DNA of 64,000 nt, taken from assembly GCF_019636075.1 (NCBI RefSeq), contig NZ_JAHBYG010000008.1, positions 45,397 through 109,396 of the forward strand, written 5' to 3'. Positions 11,598 to 21,342 of the stretch are shown one piece after another. This stretch comes from Ferrovibrio sp. Its GTDB lineage: Bacteria > Pseudomonadota > Alphaproteobacteria > Ferrovibrionales > Ferrovibrionaceae. Both the position numbers and the translations under genes were made by a program. Below the pieces are notes generated by a model that had not been told where the DNA came from, did no database searches, and was given only the letters and a program-made list of their open reading frames with translations. The first letter of the stretch is position 1, and every line of letters starts with the position of its first letter.

Positions 11598-12893
11598 ATG
11601 ACGGTGCAGCAGCGGATGAAGGATGCCGCTCTGGCCGCTTTGGTGGCTGCCATTCTGGCTTTGCCGCTGCTGGGCTTTGAAACCGTGGATACCGGCGGGC
11701 CGCTGGGTATCAAGACACGCTGGCATTATGTGGGCTATGCCGCCGCCGCCGTGTTCATCGGCCGGCTGCTGCTGATGCTGTGGCGCGACCGCCGGCTTGG
11801 TGCGCAAGCCGATAGTCAGGCGGGCGGCAGCGAGGCCGGGCGCGCATGGCTGGCCAAGCTCAGCCGCAAAGCCGATAGCTGGTTGATGCCGGCGCTGATC
11901 GCCTTTGCCGTGGCATTGCCGCTGATGCCGTTCGCCGACCGCACGGTGGTGGACCTGGGCACCGTGGTGCTGATCTATGTGATGCTGGGCTGGGGCCTGA
12001 ATATCGTGGTGGGCCTGGCCGGCCTGCTCGATCTCGGCTATGTGGCCTTCTATGCCGTGGGGGCCTATTCCTACGCATTGCTGTCGAAAAACTTCGGGCT
12101 GAATTTTTGGGAATGCCTGCCCTTGGCCGGATTGTTCGCCGCCATGTTCGGCGTGGCTTTGGGCTTTCCTGTGCTGCGACTGCGCGGCGATTACCTGGCC
12201 ATCGTGACGCTGGGCTTCGGCGAGATCATCCGCATCGTGCTGTTGAACTGGCAGCCGGTGACCGGCGGGCCGAATGGTATATCCGGCATTGCGCGGCCGA
12301 GCTTTTTCGGCTTTCCGTTCACCGCCAATCCGCCCGAAGGCACCACGGCCTTCCACGAATTATTCGGCCTGGATTTCGCCTCCACGCACCGCATCGTGTT
12401 TCTGTATTACCTGATCCTGGCGCTGGCGCTGCTGACCAATCTGTTCACGCTGCGCATCCGCCGCCTGCCGGTGGGACGCGCCTGGGAGGCGTTGCGCGAA
12501 GATGAAATCGCTTGCCGCGCGCTGGGCATCAATCCCACCAACACCAAACTCACCGCCTTTGCCATCGGCGCGATGTTCGGCGGCTTTGCCGGCAGCTTCT
12601 TCGCCACGCGGCAAGGTTTCATCAGCCCGGAAAGCTTCACGTTCATTGAATCCGCGGTGATCCTGGCCATCGTGGTGCTGGGCGGCATGGGCAGCCAGGC
12701 CGGCATCGTGCTGGCCGCCGCCTTCCTCACGCTGCTGCCGGAACTGGCGCGCGAATTCTCGCTGTTCCGCATGCTGGCTTTCGGCCTGGCCATGGTGTTG
12801 ATCATGGTCTGGCGGCCGCAGGGCCTGCTGTCGCATCGTGATCCCACCATCCGGCTGAAACCCGCCGCGCATGGCGGGGGAGGCGGCGGATGA
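11598..12893 (+). CDS. livM: branched-chain amino acid ABC transporter permease LivM
   Basis: The second permease, 431 residues. An N-terminal two-helix extension with a basic linker (about 1-95) precedes the conserved core from about 100 (LGWGLNIVVGLAGLLDLGYVAFYAVGAY), as is common in Alphaproteobacteria. The C-terminal AGSFFATRQGFISPESF and AIVVLGGMGSQAG loops are typical. I chose ATG 11598, preceded by GAGAAGG at good spacing, over a GTG at 11592 that overlaps the livH stop. The stop overlaps the livG start (ATGA). Confidence 0.93.
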   Translation: MTVQQRMKDAALAALVAAILALPLLGFETVDTGGPLGIKTRWHYVGYAAAAVFIGRLLLMLWRDRRLGAQADSQAGGSEAGRAWLAKLSRKADSWLMPALIAFAVALPLMPFADRTVVDLGTVVLIYVMLGWGLNIVVGLAGLLDLGYVAFYAVGAYSYALLSKNFGLNFWECLPLAGLFAAMFGVALGFPVLRLRGDYLAIVTLGFGEIIRIVLLNWQPVTGGPNGISGIARPSFFGFPFTANPPEGTTAFHELFGLDFASTHRIVFLYYLILALALLTNLFTLRIRRLPVGRAWEALREDEIACRALGINPTNTKLTAFAIGAMFGGFAGSFFATRQGFISPESFTFIESAVILAIVVLGGMGSQAGIVLAAAFLTLLPELAREFSLFRMLAFGLAMVLIMVWRPQGLLSHRDPTIRLKPAAHGGGGGG

Positions 12894-13735
12894 GCGCCGT
12901 GCAGCCTCTTCTGCAGGTGGATCACCTCACCATGCGCTTCGGCGGCCTGGTTGCGGTGAATGACGTATCGTTCGTGGCGCGGCCCAACGAGATCACTGCC
13001 ATCATCGGGCCGAACGGCGCCGGCAAGACCACGGTGTTCAACTGCATTGCCGGTTTCTACAAGCCCACCGTGGGCCGCCTGCTGATGCGCAGCCAGGGCC
13101 AGGAATTCCTGCTGGAGCGCATGCAGGGCCACGATATCGCCGCCCAGGCGCGGGTGGCGCGTACTTTCCAGAATATCCGATTGTTTCCCAAGATGACGGT
13201 GCTGGAAAACCTGATCGTGGCCCAGCATAACCGGCTGATGCATGCCTCGGGCTACACATTGCTGGGGCTGATCGGCTGGCCGGGTTATCGCCGTGCCGAG
13301 GAAGCGGCGGTGGAACGCGCACGCTATTGGCTGCAGCGCACCGCGCTGGAAGCGGAGGCAGATTCTCTCGCCGGCAGCCTGCCGTATGGCGGCCAGCGCC
13401 GGCTGGAGATTGCGCGCGCCATGTGCACCGAACCGGCCTTGCTCTGCCTGGACGAACCGGCCGCCGGCCTCAACCCGCGCGAAAGCGCAGAACTGAACGA
13501 TCTGCTGCGCTTCATCCGGGATGAGCATGGCTGCGGCGTGCTGTTGATCGAGCATGACATGAGCGTGGTGATGCGGATTTCCGATCATGTGGTTGTGCTG
13601 GATTACGGCAAGAAGATCGCCGATGGTTCGCCTGATGCGGTGCGCAACGATCCCATCGTGATCAAGGCCTATCTGGGCGAGGAATTCGAGGAGCCAGTCT
13701 CCCAGGAAGCCACCGCAGTGCAGGAGCAAAGCTGA
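12890..13735 (+). CDS. livG: branched-chain amino acid ABC transporter ATP-binding protein LivG
   Basis: 281 residues: Walker [10 protein letters not shown] near residue 42, the LivG-type signature [15 protein letters not shown] (YGGQ in place of SGGQ is normal here), Walker [12 protein letters not shown], and switch His in LLIEHDM. The C-terminal tail ([15 protein letters not shown]) is extended and variable. Its stop overlaps the livF start (TGATG). Confidence 0.95.
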   Translation: MSAVQPLLQVDHLTMRFGGLVAVNDVSFVARPNEITAIIGPNGAGKTTVFNCIAGFYKPTVGRLLMRSQGQEFLLERMQGHDIAAQARVARTFQNIRLFPKMTVLENLIVAQHNRLMHASGYTLLGLIGWPGYRRAEEAAVERARYWLQRTALEAEADSLAGSLPYGGQRRLEIARAMCTEPALLCLDEPAAGLNPRESAELNDLLRFIRDEHGCGVLLIEHDMSVVMRISDHVVVLDYGKKIADGSPDAVRNDPIVIKAYLGEEFEEPVSQEATAVQEQS

Positions 13736-14445
13736 TGCTGAGCCTGCGTGGCATCCATACCTATTACGGCGCCGTGCATGCCCTGAAGGGCGTAGACCTT
13801 GAAGTGGCGGAAGGCGAGATCGTGGCGTTGATCGGCGCCAATGGTGCCGGCAAATCCACTTTGCTGATGACCATCTGCGGCAATCCAAAGCCCCGGCGCG
13901 GCAGCATCGAACTGCGCGGCCAGAACCTGATCGGCGTGCCGACGCATAATCTGGTGCGGCAGGGCCTGGCCCATGCGCCGGAAGGCCGCCGCATCTTTCC
14001 GCGCATGACGGTGCTGGAGAATCTGCGCATGGGTGCGGTGGCATCCGATCCGGCGCATTTCGACGACGATCTGGAGCGCGCCTTCACGCTGTTTCCGCGC
14101 CTGAAGGAGCGCCGCGACCAGCGCGGCGGCACGCTTTCGGGCGGCGAGCAGCAGATGCTGGCGATTGCGCGCGCGCTGATGAGCCGGCCGCGCCTGCTGC
14201 TGCTGGACGAACCCTCGTTGGGCCTGGCGCCGCTGGTGGTGCGGCAGATTTTCGAGATCATCAAGGAGATCAATCAGCGCGACGGCGTGACCGTTCTGCT
14301 GGTGGAGCAGAATGCGTTTCATGCCTTGAAGCTGGCGCATCGCGGCTATGTGCTGGTGAACGGCACCATCACCATGAGCGGCAAGGGTGCCGACCTGCTG
14401 AACGACGAGCAGATTCGCGCCGCCTATCTGGAAGGTGGGCATTGA
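13735..14445 (+). CDS. livF: branched-chain amino acid ABC transporter ATP-binding protein LivF
   Basis: 236 residues: Walker A GANGAGKST, signature LSGGEQQMLAIARAL, Walker B LLLLDEPSLGLAP and the LivF-typical THNLVRQGLAHAPEGRRIFP. It pairs with LivG in the importer. The last codons and stop lie inside a 17-bp tandem duplication. Confidence 0.95.
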   Translation: MLSLRGIHTYYGAVHALKGVDLEVAEGEIVALIGANGAGKSTLLMTICGNPKPRRGSIELRGQNLIGVPTHNLVRQGLAHAPEGRRIFPRMTVLENLRMGAVASDPAHFDDDLERAFTLFPRLKERRDQRGGTLSGGEQQMLAIARALMSRPRLLLLDEPSLGLAPLVVRQIFEIIKEINQRDGVTVLLVEQNAFHALKLAHRGYVLVNGTITMSGKGADLLNDEQIRAAYLEGGH

Positions 14446-14463
14446 TGGAAGGTTGGCATTGAT
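14430..14463 (+). repeat. 17-bp tandem duplication across the livF stop
   Basis: ggaaggtgggcattgat (14430-14446) is followed directly by ggaaggttggcattgat (14447-14463), one mismatch. Each copy contains the TGA stop and the ATTGATGGAAG junction, so the livF stop / next-gene start boundary exists twice; the second copy supplies the ATG at 14462. Confidence 0.8.
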
Positions 14464-14836
14464 GGAAGCGGCGGCCGATAGCAATTGGGGCATATTCATC
14501 GGCTTCACGGTGATCCTCACCGGCGGCTGCGCTTTCCTGATGGGGCAGGCGGTGGCCAATACCTGGCGGCCGTTCTGGCAGATTTATCCCTATAGCCTGT
14601 TGCTGGCGGCTGCCGACCGCTTTTTGATCTTCGCGCTATTCGAGGGTGAATTGCTCGCGGTGAAACCCTATCTGTTGGCTGTGGCCGTGGTGTTCGGCCT
14701 GGCGGCTTTGGGGTTCCGCATCACCCGGGTAGACATGATGGTACGGCAATACCCATGGCTCTATCGGCGCACCAGCCCGTTCAGTCTATCGGGCAGTCTA
14801 TCGGGCAGTCTTTCAGACAGTAAAGGCCGGTCTTGA
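14462..14836 (+). CDS. small membrane protein of the liv operon, DUF6867-like
   Basis: A 124-residue protein with three probable membrane helices (WGIFIGFTVILTGGCAFLMG, YSLLLAAADRFLIFALF, YLLAVAVVFGLAALGF) and a WRPFWQIYPYSLLLAAADRF motif as in DUF6867 proteins, which commonly follow livF in Alphaproteobacteria. I use ATG 14462, 16 bases after livF, instead of a TTG at 14435 inside livF. The C terminus ends in a SLSGSLSGSLSDS repeat made by 12-bp tandem duplication. The role in transport is not established. Confidence 0.8.
   Translation: MEAAADSNWGIFIGFTVILTGGCAFLMGQAVANTWRPFWQIYPYSLLLAAADRFLIFALFEGELLAVKPYLLAVAVVFGLAALGFRITRVDMMVRQYPWLYRRTSPFSLSGSLSGSLSDSKGRS
14782..14817 (+). repeat. 12-bp tandem repeat at the end of the DUF6867-like gene
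   Basis: cagtctatcggg occurs twice in tandem (14782-14793, 14794-14805), followed by the diverged copy cagtctttcaga. It encodes the Ser/Leu/Gly repeat six residues before the stop. Confidence 0.75.
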
Positions 14837-14845
14837 GCAAGCAGG

Positions 14846-14874
14846 TTGCTGCGGCCCGGCGAACCCTTTAGAGT
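14846..14874 (+). promoter_or_regulatory. sigma-70-type promoter for the substrate-binding protein gene
   Basis: TTGCTG, 17-base spacer, TAGAGT. It lies 34 bases upstream of the ATG at 14908, whose ribosome site is GGGAGG. A promoter of its own would fit the higher dose needed for the periplasmic receptor. Confidence 0.5.
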
Positions 14875-14907
14875 TTTAGTCAACCGCAACCTTGGGAGGT
14901 TCAGACA

Positions 14908-16008
14908 ATGCGTAAACTTTATTCCGGTCTTGCCATGGCGGCCGCTATCGGCCTGATGGCGGGCGGTGCGTCCGCCCAGATCAAGATCGCGCTGAATGGT
15001 CCGATCACCGGCCAGTTGGCCAGCTTCGGCGAGCAGATGAAGCGCGGCGCCGAAATGGCGGTGGCCGATCTCAACGCCAAGGGCGGCGTGAATGGCCAGA
15101 AGGTGCAACTGATCATCGGCGACGATCAATGCGACCCCAAGCAGGCCGTGGCCGTGGCCAACAAGGCCGCGCAGGAAAAAGTGGCTGCCGTGATCGGCCA
15201 TTTCTGCTCGGGCTCGTCGATCCCGGCCTCCGATGTCTACAAGGAAGAGAATATCCTGCAGATTTCGCCGGCTTCGACCAACCCCACCTTCACCGACCGT
15301 GGCTATGCCAACGTGTTCCGCGTCTGCGGCCGCGATGATCAGCAGGGCGTGGTGGCCGGCGATTATCTGATCGAGAAGTTCAAGGGCAAGAAGATCGCCA
15401 TCCTTCACGACAAGACCGCCTATGGCAAAGGCCTGGCCGACGAGACCAAGAAGCGCCTGAATGCCAAGGGCGTGACCGAGGCGCTGTATGAAGCCATCAC
15501 CGCCGGTGAAAAGGATTATTCGGCGCTGATCTCCAAGATGAAGGCGGCCGGCATCGATGTGATCTATCTGGGTGGCTATCATCCTGAAGGCGGCCTGATC
15601 ACCCGCCAGGCCAAGGAGCAGGGCCTGAATGCCCCGCTGATGGGCGGCGACGCGCTGGTCGACAAGCAGTTCTGGGCGATTTCCGGCGCCGCCGGCCAGG
15701 GCACGCTGATGACCTTCGATGCCGATCCGCGCCTCAACCCGGTGGCCAAGCCGATCGTGGACAAGTTCAAGGCCGGCGGCTACGACCCCGAGGGCTACAC
15801 GCTGTATACCTATGCGGCGATCCAGGTCTGGGCCCAGGCCGCCACCACCGCCAAGTCGGTGAAGACCGCCGATGTGGCCAAGGCCATGAAGGCCGGCAAG
15901 TTCTCCACCGTGCTGAACGAAATCAGCTTCGACGCCAAGGGCGACACCACCACCCCGGCCTACAAGGTCTATGTGTGGAAGGACGGCTCCTACGGCTATG
16001 TGAACTAA
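14908..16008 (+). CDS. branched-chain amino acid ABC transporter substrate-binding protein
   Basis: A 366-residue periplasmic receptor of the LivJ/LivK family. Signal peptide MRKLYSGLAMAAAIGLMAGGASA is cut before QIKIALNGPITG. Family segments: GAEMAVADLNAKGGVNGQKV, DDQCDPKQAVAVANK, GHFCSGSSIPASDVYKEENI and ISPASTNPTFTDRG. These place it among receptors for branched-chain amino acids. It is the last gene of the liv cluster, followed by a strong terminator. Confidence 0.93.
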   Translation: MRKLYSGLAMAAAIGLMAGGASAQIKIALNGPITGQLASFGEQMKRGAEMAVADLNAKGGVNGQKVQLIIGDDQCDPKQAVAVANKAAQEKVAAVIGHFCSGSSIPASDVYKEENILQISPASTNPTFTDRGYANVFRVCGRDDQQGVVAGDYLIEKFKGKKIAILHDKTAYGKGLADETKKRLNAKGVTEALYEAITAGEKDYSALISKMKAAGIDVIYLGGYHPEGGLITRQAKEQGLNAPLMGGDALVDKQFWAISGAAGQGTLMTFDADPRLNPVAKPIVDKFKAGGYDPEGYTLYTYAAIQVWAQAATTAKSVKTADVAKAMKAGKFSTVLNEISFDAKGDTTTPAYKVYVWKDGSYGYVN

Positions 16009-16033
16009 GCTAGGTTCGCATTTAGTTCCAGAG

Positions 16034-16066
16034 AGACCCGGCAGGGCGACCTGCCGGGTCTTTTTG
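16034..16066 (+). terminator. Rho-independent terminator of the liv cluster
   Basis: gacccggcagg (16035-16045), loop gcga, cctgccgggtc (16050-16060), then TTTTT. A perfect 11-bp stem followed by a T run, 26 bases after the substrate-binding protein stop. Confidence 0.92.
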
Positions 16067-16197
16067 TGCCCTAATATTTACGCAGGGCAGCCATGCGGCT
16101 GCGCTTTTCCTTGCGGCTCGTATTGGCTAGACCCACCGGATATTGTAGGGTCCCGCCCGTTATACACCCCCGACGCCATTCCGAGGTTCCTCGCCCG

Positions 16198-16641
16198 ATG
16201 AGCAAGCCCCGCATCGCCTTTGCGGCGGATCATGCCGGTTTCGTCCTGAAGGATCAGCTCAAGGCCGAGCTGGAAGCGCAGGGCTACCCTGTGGCGGATC
16301 TGGGCACCAATGGCCCGGACAGTGTGGATTATCCCGATTTCGGCCGCCGCCTGGGCGAATATGTCGCCGCCGGACAGGCCGATTTCGGCGTTGCGGTCTG
16401 CGGCAGCGGGATCGGTATTTCGATTGCCGCCAACCGGGTTCCCGGATGCCGCGCCGCCCTGGTGAACGAGCCGCTTTCGGCCCGCCTTTCGCGCCAGCAT
16501 AACGATGCCAATGTGATTGCTTTCGGCGCCCGCCTGATCGGCCAGGATCTGGCCAGCGATTGCCTGAAGGCCTTTCTTGCCACCGCGTTCGAGGGCGGCC
16601 GCCATGCCAGGCGGGTGTCCAAGATAGACGCCAGCGAATAA
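16198..16641 (+). CDS. rpiB: ribose 5-phosphate isomerase B
   Basis: 147 residues. Interconverts ribose 5-phosphate and ribulose 5-phosphate in the pentose phosphate pathway. It has the RpiB signatures [21 protein letters not shown], the catalytic cysteine in [16 protein letters not shown], and the [23 protein letters not shown] region. I start at ATG 16198, which matches family length; an in-frame start at 16093 would add 35 unrelated residues. glyA follows 35 bases on, probably in the same transcript. Confidence 0.93.
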   Translation: MSKPRIAFAADHAGFVLKDQLKAELEAQGYPVADLGTNGPDSVDYPDFGRRLGEYVAAGQADFGVAVCGSGIGISIAANRVPGCRAALVNEPLSARLSRQHNDANVIAFGARLIGQDLASDCLKAFLATAFEGGRHARRVSKIDASE

Positions 16642-16665
16642 CTGTACCCGCGAATAACCGTATCG
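16634..16665 (+). repeat. 16-bp tandem duplication across the rpiB stop
   Basis: gcgaataactgtaccc (16634-16649) is followed by gcgaataaccgtatcg (16650-16665), 13 of 16 identical. Both copies contain the GAATAA that includes the TAA stop. Confidence 0.65.
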
Positions 16666-16676
16666 GAGTAGCAGCC

Positions 16677-17984
16677 ATGTCCAGCAAAGCCGCCAATGCC
16701 ACTGTAACCCATGCCGGTTTCTTCGAGCGCAGCCTCGCCGAGGCCGACCCGGACTTGTTCGGCGCCGTGCGCAACGAGCTGACCCGCCAGCGCGAGCAGA
16801 TCGAGCTGATCGCTTCCGAAAACATCGTCAGCCGCGCTGTGTTGGAAGCGCAGGGCTCGGTGATGACCAACAAATATGCCGAAGGCTATCCGGGCAAGCG
16901 CTATTACAATGGCTGCGAATTCGTGGATGTGGCGGAAACCCTGGCCATCGAGCGCGCCAAAAAGCTGTTCGATTGCGGCTTCGCCAACGTGCAGCCGCAT
17001 TCCGGCGCCCAGGCCAACCAGGCGGTGTTCATGGCCTGCCTGAAGCCGGGCGACACCTTCATGGGCCTGGACCTTGCCGCCGGCGGCCATCTCACCCATG
17101 GCGCAACCGCCAACCAGTCTGGCAAGTGGTTCAACGTGGTGAGCTACACCGTGCGCCGCGAGGATCAGCGCATCGACATGGAGCAGGTGGCCAAGCTGGC
17201 CGCCGAGCATAAGCCGAAGCTGATCATTGCCGGCGGTTCGGCCTATCCGCGTTTTTGGGACTTCGCCAAGTTCCGCGAGATCGCCGACAGCGTGGGGGCT
17301 ATCTTCATGGTGGACATGGCGCATTTCGCCGGCCTGGTGGCGGGCGGCGTGCATCCCAGCCCGTTCCCGCATGCCCATGTGGCCACCACCACCACCCACA
17401 AAACCCTGCGCGGCCCGCGCGGCGGCATGGTGCTGACCAACGACGAAGCCCTGGCCAAGAAGATCAATTCGGCGGTGTTCCCCGGCTTGCAGGGCGGCCC
17501 GCTGATGCATGTGATCGCCGCCAAGGCGGTGGCATTCGGCGAGGCGCTGTCGCCGGAATTCCGCACCTATGCGGCGGCCGTGGTGGAGAATGCCAAGGCG
17601 ATGGCCGGCGCGCTGAACGAGCGCGGCTACGATCTGGTTTCCGGCGGCACCGATAATCACCTGATGCTGGTGGATCTGCGCGGCAAGGGCCTGAAGGGCA
17701 ATGTGGTGGTGGAGGCGCTGGAACGCGCCCGCATCACCACCAACAAGAATGGCGTGCCCTTCGACAACGAGAAGCCCACCATCACGTCCGGCGTGCGCGT
17801 GGGCAGCCCAGCCGGTACCACGCGCGGCTTCGGCGCCGCCGAATTCCGCCGCATCGGCCAGTTGATGGCGGAGGTGATGGATGGTCTGGCGCGCCAGACC
17901 AACGACAATTCCGATGTGGAAAAGGCGGTGGCTGAGGAAGTGCTGGGCCTGTGCAAGCGCTTCCCGATCTATCCGCTGGCATAA
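16677..17984 (+). CDS. glyA: serine hydroxymethyltransferase
   Basis: 435 residues. PLP enzyme converting serine and tetrahydrofolate to glycine and methylene-tetrahydrofolate. Recognised by [51 protein letters not shown], the PLP lysine in [11 protein letters not shown], and the C-terminal [14 protein letters not shown] 16677 is chosen (ribosome site CGGAG); an upstream in-frame start would run into rpiB. nrdR follows after 27 bases. Confidence 0.97.
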   Translation: MSSKAANATVTHAGFFERSLAEADPDLFGAVRNELTRQREQIELIASENIVSRAVLEAQGSVMTNKYAEGYPGKRYYNGCEFVDVAETLAIERAKKLFDCGFANVQPHSGAQANQAVFMACLKPGDTFMGLDLAAGGHLTHGATANQSGKWFNVVSYTVRREDQRIDMEQVAKLAAEHKPKLIIAGGSAYPRFWDFAKFREIADSVGAIFMVDMAHFAGLVAGGVHPSPFPHAHVATTTTHKTLRGPRGGMVLTNDEALAKKINSAVFPGLQGGPLMHVIAAKAVAFGEALSPEFRTYAAAVVENAKAMAGALNERGYDLVSGGTDNHLMLVDLRGKGLKGNVVVEALERARITTNKNGVPFDNEKPTITSGVRVGSPAGTTRGFGAAEFRRIGQLMAEVMDGLARQTNDNSDVEKAVAEEVLGLCKRFPIYPLA

Positions 17985-18011
17985 TAGGGGCGTGAAGGGG
18001 GAGGACCGGAT

Positions 18012-18479
18012 ATGCGTTGTCCGTTTTGCGGCAATGACGACACCCAGGTAAAGGATTCCCGGCCCACCGAGGATAACTCGGCGATCCGGCGCCGTCGTTT
18101 CTGCCCCAATTGCGGGGCGCGCTTCACCACCTTCGAACGCATTCAGTTGCGTGAATTGACGGTGCTGAAGAAAAACGGCCTGAAGGTGCCGTTCGACCGC
18201 GACAAGCTGGCCCGCTCGATCCAGATCGCTACCCGCAAGCGGCCGATCGACCCGGACCGCATCGAGCGTCTGATCAATGGCATCGTGCGCCGCCTGGAAA
18301 GCATGGGCGAGAACGAAATCAAGTCAGACACCATCGGCGAATTGGTGATGGATGGCCTGGCAGCGTTGGACAAGGTGGCCTATGTGCGGTTCGCCTCGGT
18401 CTATCGCAATTTCCGCGAGGCGAAGGATTTTGAGGAATTCATCGGTTCGCTGAGCGGCAGCGGCGCCGACGATGACTAA
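18012..18479 (+). CDS. nrdR: transcriptional repressor NrdR
   Basis: 155 residues. Zinc-ribbon / ATP-cone repressor of ribonucleotide reductase genes. The zinc ligands are in [10 protein letters not shown] (C3, C6) and FCPNCGARF (C31, C34). The ATP-cone (about 49-139) includes [16 protein letters not shown] and [13 protein letters not shown]. Its 3' end overlaps ribD by 8 bases, tying it to the riboflavin cluster as in many Alphaproteobacteria. Confidence 0.97.
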   Translation: MRCPFCGNDDTQVKDSRPTEDNSAIRRRRFCPNCGARFTTFERIQLRELTVLKKNGLKVPFDRDKLARSIQIATRKRPIDPDRIERLINGIVRRLESMGENEIKSDTIGELVMDGLAALDKVAYVRFASVYRNFREAKDFEEFIGSLSGSGADDD

Positions 18480-19587
18480 AGCACAGCGCGCCGCCGACGA
18501 ACGCTGGATGCGTCTGGCGTTGGGTCTGGCAGCGCGCGGCCTGGGCAACACCTGGCCCAATCCTTCGGTCGGCTGCGTGCTGGTGAAGGATGGCGCCGTG
18601 GTGGGGCGGGGCTGGACCCAGCCCGGCGGCAGGCCCCATGCCGAAACCCATGCCCTGGCGCAAGCCGGCGAGGCCGCGCGTGGCGCCACAGCCTATGTAA
18701 CATTGGAACCTTGCAGCCATCATGGCCGCACGCCGCCCTGCGCCGATGCGCTGATCCAGGCCGGGATTGCCCGCTGCGTGGCGGCGCTGGAAGATCCCGA
18801 TCCCAGGGTGAATGGCCAGGGTTTTACGATGCTGCGCGAAGCCGGCATCCAGGTGGATGTGGGGTGCCTGGGCGACGAGGCGGCAGAATTGCAACTCGGC
18901 TTTCTGCTGCACCGCAGCCAGGGCCGCCCGATGGTAAGCCTGAAACTGGCCACCAGCCTGGATGGCCGCATCGCCACCCATAGCCGCGACAGCAAATGGA
19001 TCACCAATCCGTTGTCGCGCCAACGCGCCCATCTGCTGCGCGCCCGGCATGACGCCATCATGGTGGGCAGCAACACCGCCTTGCAGGACGATCCGGACCT
19101 GACCTGCCGTCTGCCCGGTCTGCCGCTGCGCCCCGCCATCCGGGTGATCATGGATGGCCGGCTGCGGCTTTCCCTCACCTCGAAACTGGTTGCCTCCGCC
19201 CGCCAGCACCCGACATGGATCGTCACCCGCGAGGATGCCGATCCGGTGCGTTCGGAAGCCTTTGCCGGTTGCGGGGTGGAATTGTTGCCGATTGTGGCCG
19301 GGGCGGATGGATTTCCCGATATCCGCCGGGCATTGGAAGCCCTGGCCGGGCGTGGGATCACCCGTTTGCTGGTGGAAGGCGGCGGCCAGTTGGCAGCCAG
19401 CCTGGTGCGGGCCGATCTGGTGGACCGCCTGCACTGGTTCAGGGCCCCGATTGCCATCGGCGGCGACGGTTTGCCCGGAATCGCCGGTTTCGGGGTGGAT
19501 ACCGTTGCGGAAGCGCTGCGCTGGCGGCGGGTCGGCAGCGATAATTTGGACGGCGACCTGCTGGAAACCTTTGCCCGCCCGCTTTAG
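18472..19587 (+). CDS. ribD: bifunctional riboflavin deaminase/reductase RibD
   Basis: 371 residues. Second and third steps of riboflavin synthesis. The N-terminal deaminase (1-145) has the zinc site HAETHAL (His, Glu) and [11 protein letters not shown] (two Cys). The C-terminal reductase (150-371) has [38 protein letters not shown] and [14 protein letters not shown]. No room exists for an FMN riboswitch, because the gene starts inside nrdR. Confidence 0.96.
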   Translation: MTKAQRAADERWMRLALGLAARGLGNTWPNPSVGCVLVKDGAVVGRGWTQPGGRPHAETHALAQAGEAARGATAYVTLEPCSHHGRTPPCADALIQAGIARCVAALEDPDPRVNGQGFTMLREAGIQVDVGCLGDEAAELQLGFLLHRSQGRPMVSLKLATSLDGRIATHSRDSKWITNPLSRQRAHLLRARHDAIMVGSNTALQDDPDLTCRLPGLPLRPAIRVIMDGRLRLSLTSKLVASARQHPTWIVTREDADPVRSEAFAGCGVELLPIVAGADGFPDIRRALEALAGRGITRLLVEGGGQLAASLVRADLVDRLHWFRAPIAIGGDGLPGIAGFGVDTVAEALRWRRVGSDNLDGDLLETFARPL

Positions 19588-19598
19588 TAATAGGCCCC

Positions 19599-20192
19599 AT
19601 GTTTACAGGCATCGTTACCGATATCGGCACAATCCAGGCGCGGGAGCAGCGCGGGGATACCCGTTTCCGCATCCAGACCAGCTATGACACGGCCTCGATC
19701 GATATCGGGGCCTCGATCTGCTGTTCGGGCATCTGCCTCACCGTGATCGCTACCGGGGCCGACTGGTTCGACGTGGAAGCCTCCGCCGAAACCCTGGCCT
19801 GCACCAATGCCGGCGAATGGCAGCCGGGGCGGCGCATCAACCTGGAGCGCAGCCTCAAGGTGGGCGACGAATTGGGCGGCCATATCGTGTCGGGCCATGT
19901 GGATGGCCTGGCCGAGGTGGTGACGGCCGTGCCGGAGGGAGATTCCCTGCGGCTGGACTTCCGTGTTCCGAATGCCCTGGCCGGTTTCGTGGCCGCCAAG
20001 GGCTCGGTGGCCCTGGATGGCGTATCGCTGACGGTGAACGCGGTGCAGGGCAATGTGTTTGGCATCAACCTGATCCCGCATACCCAGCAGGTAACCACGC
20101 TGGGCAAGCTGGCGATGGGCGATAAGGTGAATTTCGAAGTGGACACGTTGGCGCGCTATGTCGCCCGCCTGCGCGATTGGGTGAATACGTGA
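19599..20192 (+). CDS. ribE: riboflavin synthase alpha subunit
   Basis: 197 residues with two lumazine-binding halves: MFTGIVTDIGTI opens the first, and GGHIVSGHVDGLAEV and VALDGVSLTVN belong to the conserved substrate sites. Dismutates two 6,7-dimethyl-8-ribityllumazine to riboflavin. Its TGA overlaps the GTG of the next gene (GTGA). Confidence 0.96.
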   Translation: MFTGIVTDIGTIQAREQRGDTRFRIQTSYDTASIDIGASICCSGICLTVIATGADWFDVEASAETLACTNAGEWQPGRRINLERSLKVGDELGGHIVSGHVDGLAEVVTAVPEGDSLRLDFRVPNALAGFVAAKGSVALDGVSLTVNAVQGNVFGINLIPHTQQVTTLGKLAMGDKVNFEVDTLARYVARLRDWVNT

Positions 20193-21340
20193 GTGACGCT
20201 GATATTTTCGATTTGAAACGCTACATCGCCGGCGCCGAAGAGATCATCGACGAAGCCCGCAAGGGCCGTATGGTGATCCTGGTGGATGAGGAGGATCGCG
20301 AGAATGAAGGCGATCTCTATATCCCGGCGCAGAAATGCGATGCCGACGCGATCAACTTCATGGCCCGCTTCGGCCGTGGCCTGATCTGCCTGTCGCTGAC
20401 CCGCGAACGCTGCGAGAAGCTGCAATTGCCGCTGATGGCGCAGAACAATTCCTCGCGCCACGGCACGGCTTTCACGATTTCCATCGAGGCGCGGGAAGGC
20501 GTGACCACCGGCATCTCGGCGGCTGATCGTGCGCGTACCGTTGCGGTGGCCATCGATCCCAGCTGTGGCGCCCAGGATATCGCCACGCCCGGCCATATCT
20601 TTCCGCTGATGGCCCGCGATGGCGGCACCCTGGTGCGTGCCGGCCATACCGAAGCCGCGGTGGATATCGCCCGGCTTGCCGGCTACGACCCGTCTGGCGT
20701 GATCTGCGAGATCATGAACGACGACGGCACAATGGCCCGGCTGCCCGATCTGGTGCGCTTTGCGCAATTCCATGGCCTGAAGATCGGCACCATCGCCGAC
20801 CTGATCGCCTATCGCCGCCGCCACGACAACCTGGTGGGCCGCGTTGTGGAAGGCGAAATCCAGAGCATCTGGGGCGGCGAATTCCGCATGATCGTGTATC
20901 GCAACAGCGTGGAATATGCCGAGCATATCGCGCTGGTGAAGGGCGATGTTTCGCAGGTGGCCGCGCCGGGCAGCCCGCCGGTGATGGTGCGCATGCATGC
21001 GGTGAATGTGATCGAGGATCTGCTGGGCGACCATGGCGGCCGTTCCGGCGTGCTGCATGGCGCGATGCAGATGATAAGCCAGGCCGGCCGTGGCGTGGTG
21101 GTGCTGATCCGCGAACCGCGCCCCACCGCGTTGTCTGACCTGATGCGGCGCAAGCTGGGACAGCCGGTTGAAAACCCGGCCGATCTTCGGGATTATGGCA
21201 TCGGCGCACAGATCCTGCTGGATCTCGGGGTGCGCGAGATGATCGTGCTGTCCAACACCGAACGCAATATCGTCGGCCTCGAAGGCTATGGTCTTTCGGT
21301 TATAGAGACCCGGCCTATTCAGGCCCAGAAGGAGGTTTGA
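20189..21340 (+). CDS. ribB: DHBP synthase fused to a degenerate GTP cyclohydrolase II domain (RibBX-type)
   Basis: 383 residues from the GTG at 20189, which overlaps the ribE stop. The N-terminal half (to about 200) is 3,4-dihydroxy-2-butanone 4-phosphate synthase with intact acidic loop DEEDRENEGDL, NFMARFGRGLICL and HTEAAVDIARLAGY. The C-terminal half has the GTP cyclohydrolase II fold pattern, but the zinc-cysteine motif (CxxGDxFxSxRCDCGxQ) is replaced by VIEDLLGDHGGRSGVLHGAM with no cysteines. It should supply only the DHBP arm, so a separate RibA is expected elsewhere. Such RibBX fusions are known in Alphaproteobacteria. Confidence 0.93.
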   Translation: MSDADIFDLKRYIAGAEEIIDEARKGRMVILVDEEDRENEGDLYIPAQKCDADAINFMARFGRGLICLSLTRERCEKLQLPLMAQNNSSRHGTAFTISIEAREGVTTGISAADRARTVAVAIDPSCGAQDIATPGHIFPLMARDGGTLVRAGHTEAAVDIARLAGYDPSGVICEIMNDDGTMARLPDLVRFAQFHGLKIGTIADLIAYRRRHDNLVGRVVEGEIQSIWGGEFRMIVYRNSVEYAEHIALVKGDVSQVAAPGSPPVMVRMHAVNVIEDLLGDHGGRSGVLHGAMQMISQAGRGVVVLIREPRPTALSDLMRRKLGQPVENPADLRDYGIGAQILLDLGVREMIVLSNTERNIVGLEGYGLSVIETRPIQAQKEV

Positions 21341-21342
21341 GC

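Noticed and set aside
12407..14044. 545-codon open frame on the minus strand opposite livM-livG-livF
   Set aside because: It spans three well-identified genes on the other strand and has no domain.
18004..18480. FMN riboswitch before the riboflavin genes
   Set aside because: ribD starts inside nrdR and there is no leader of sufficient length or RFN-like conserved sequence in front of nrdR or ribD.
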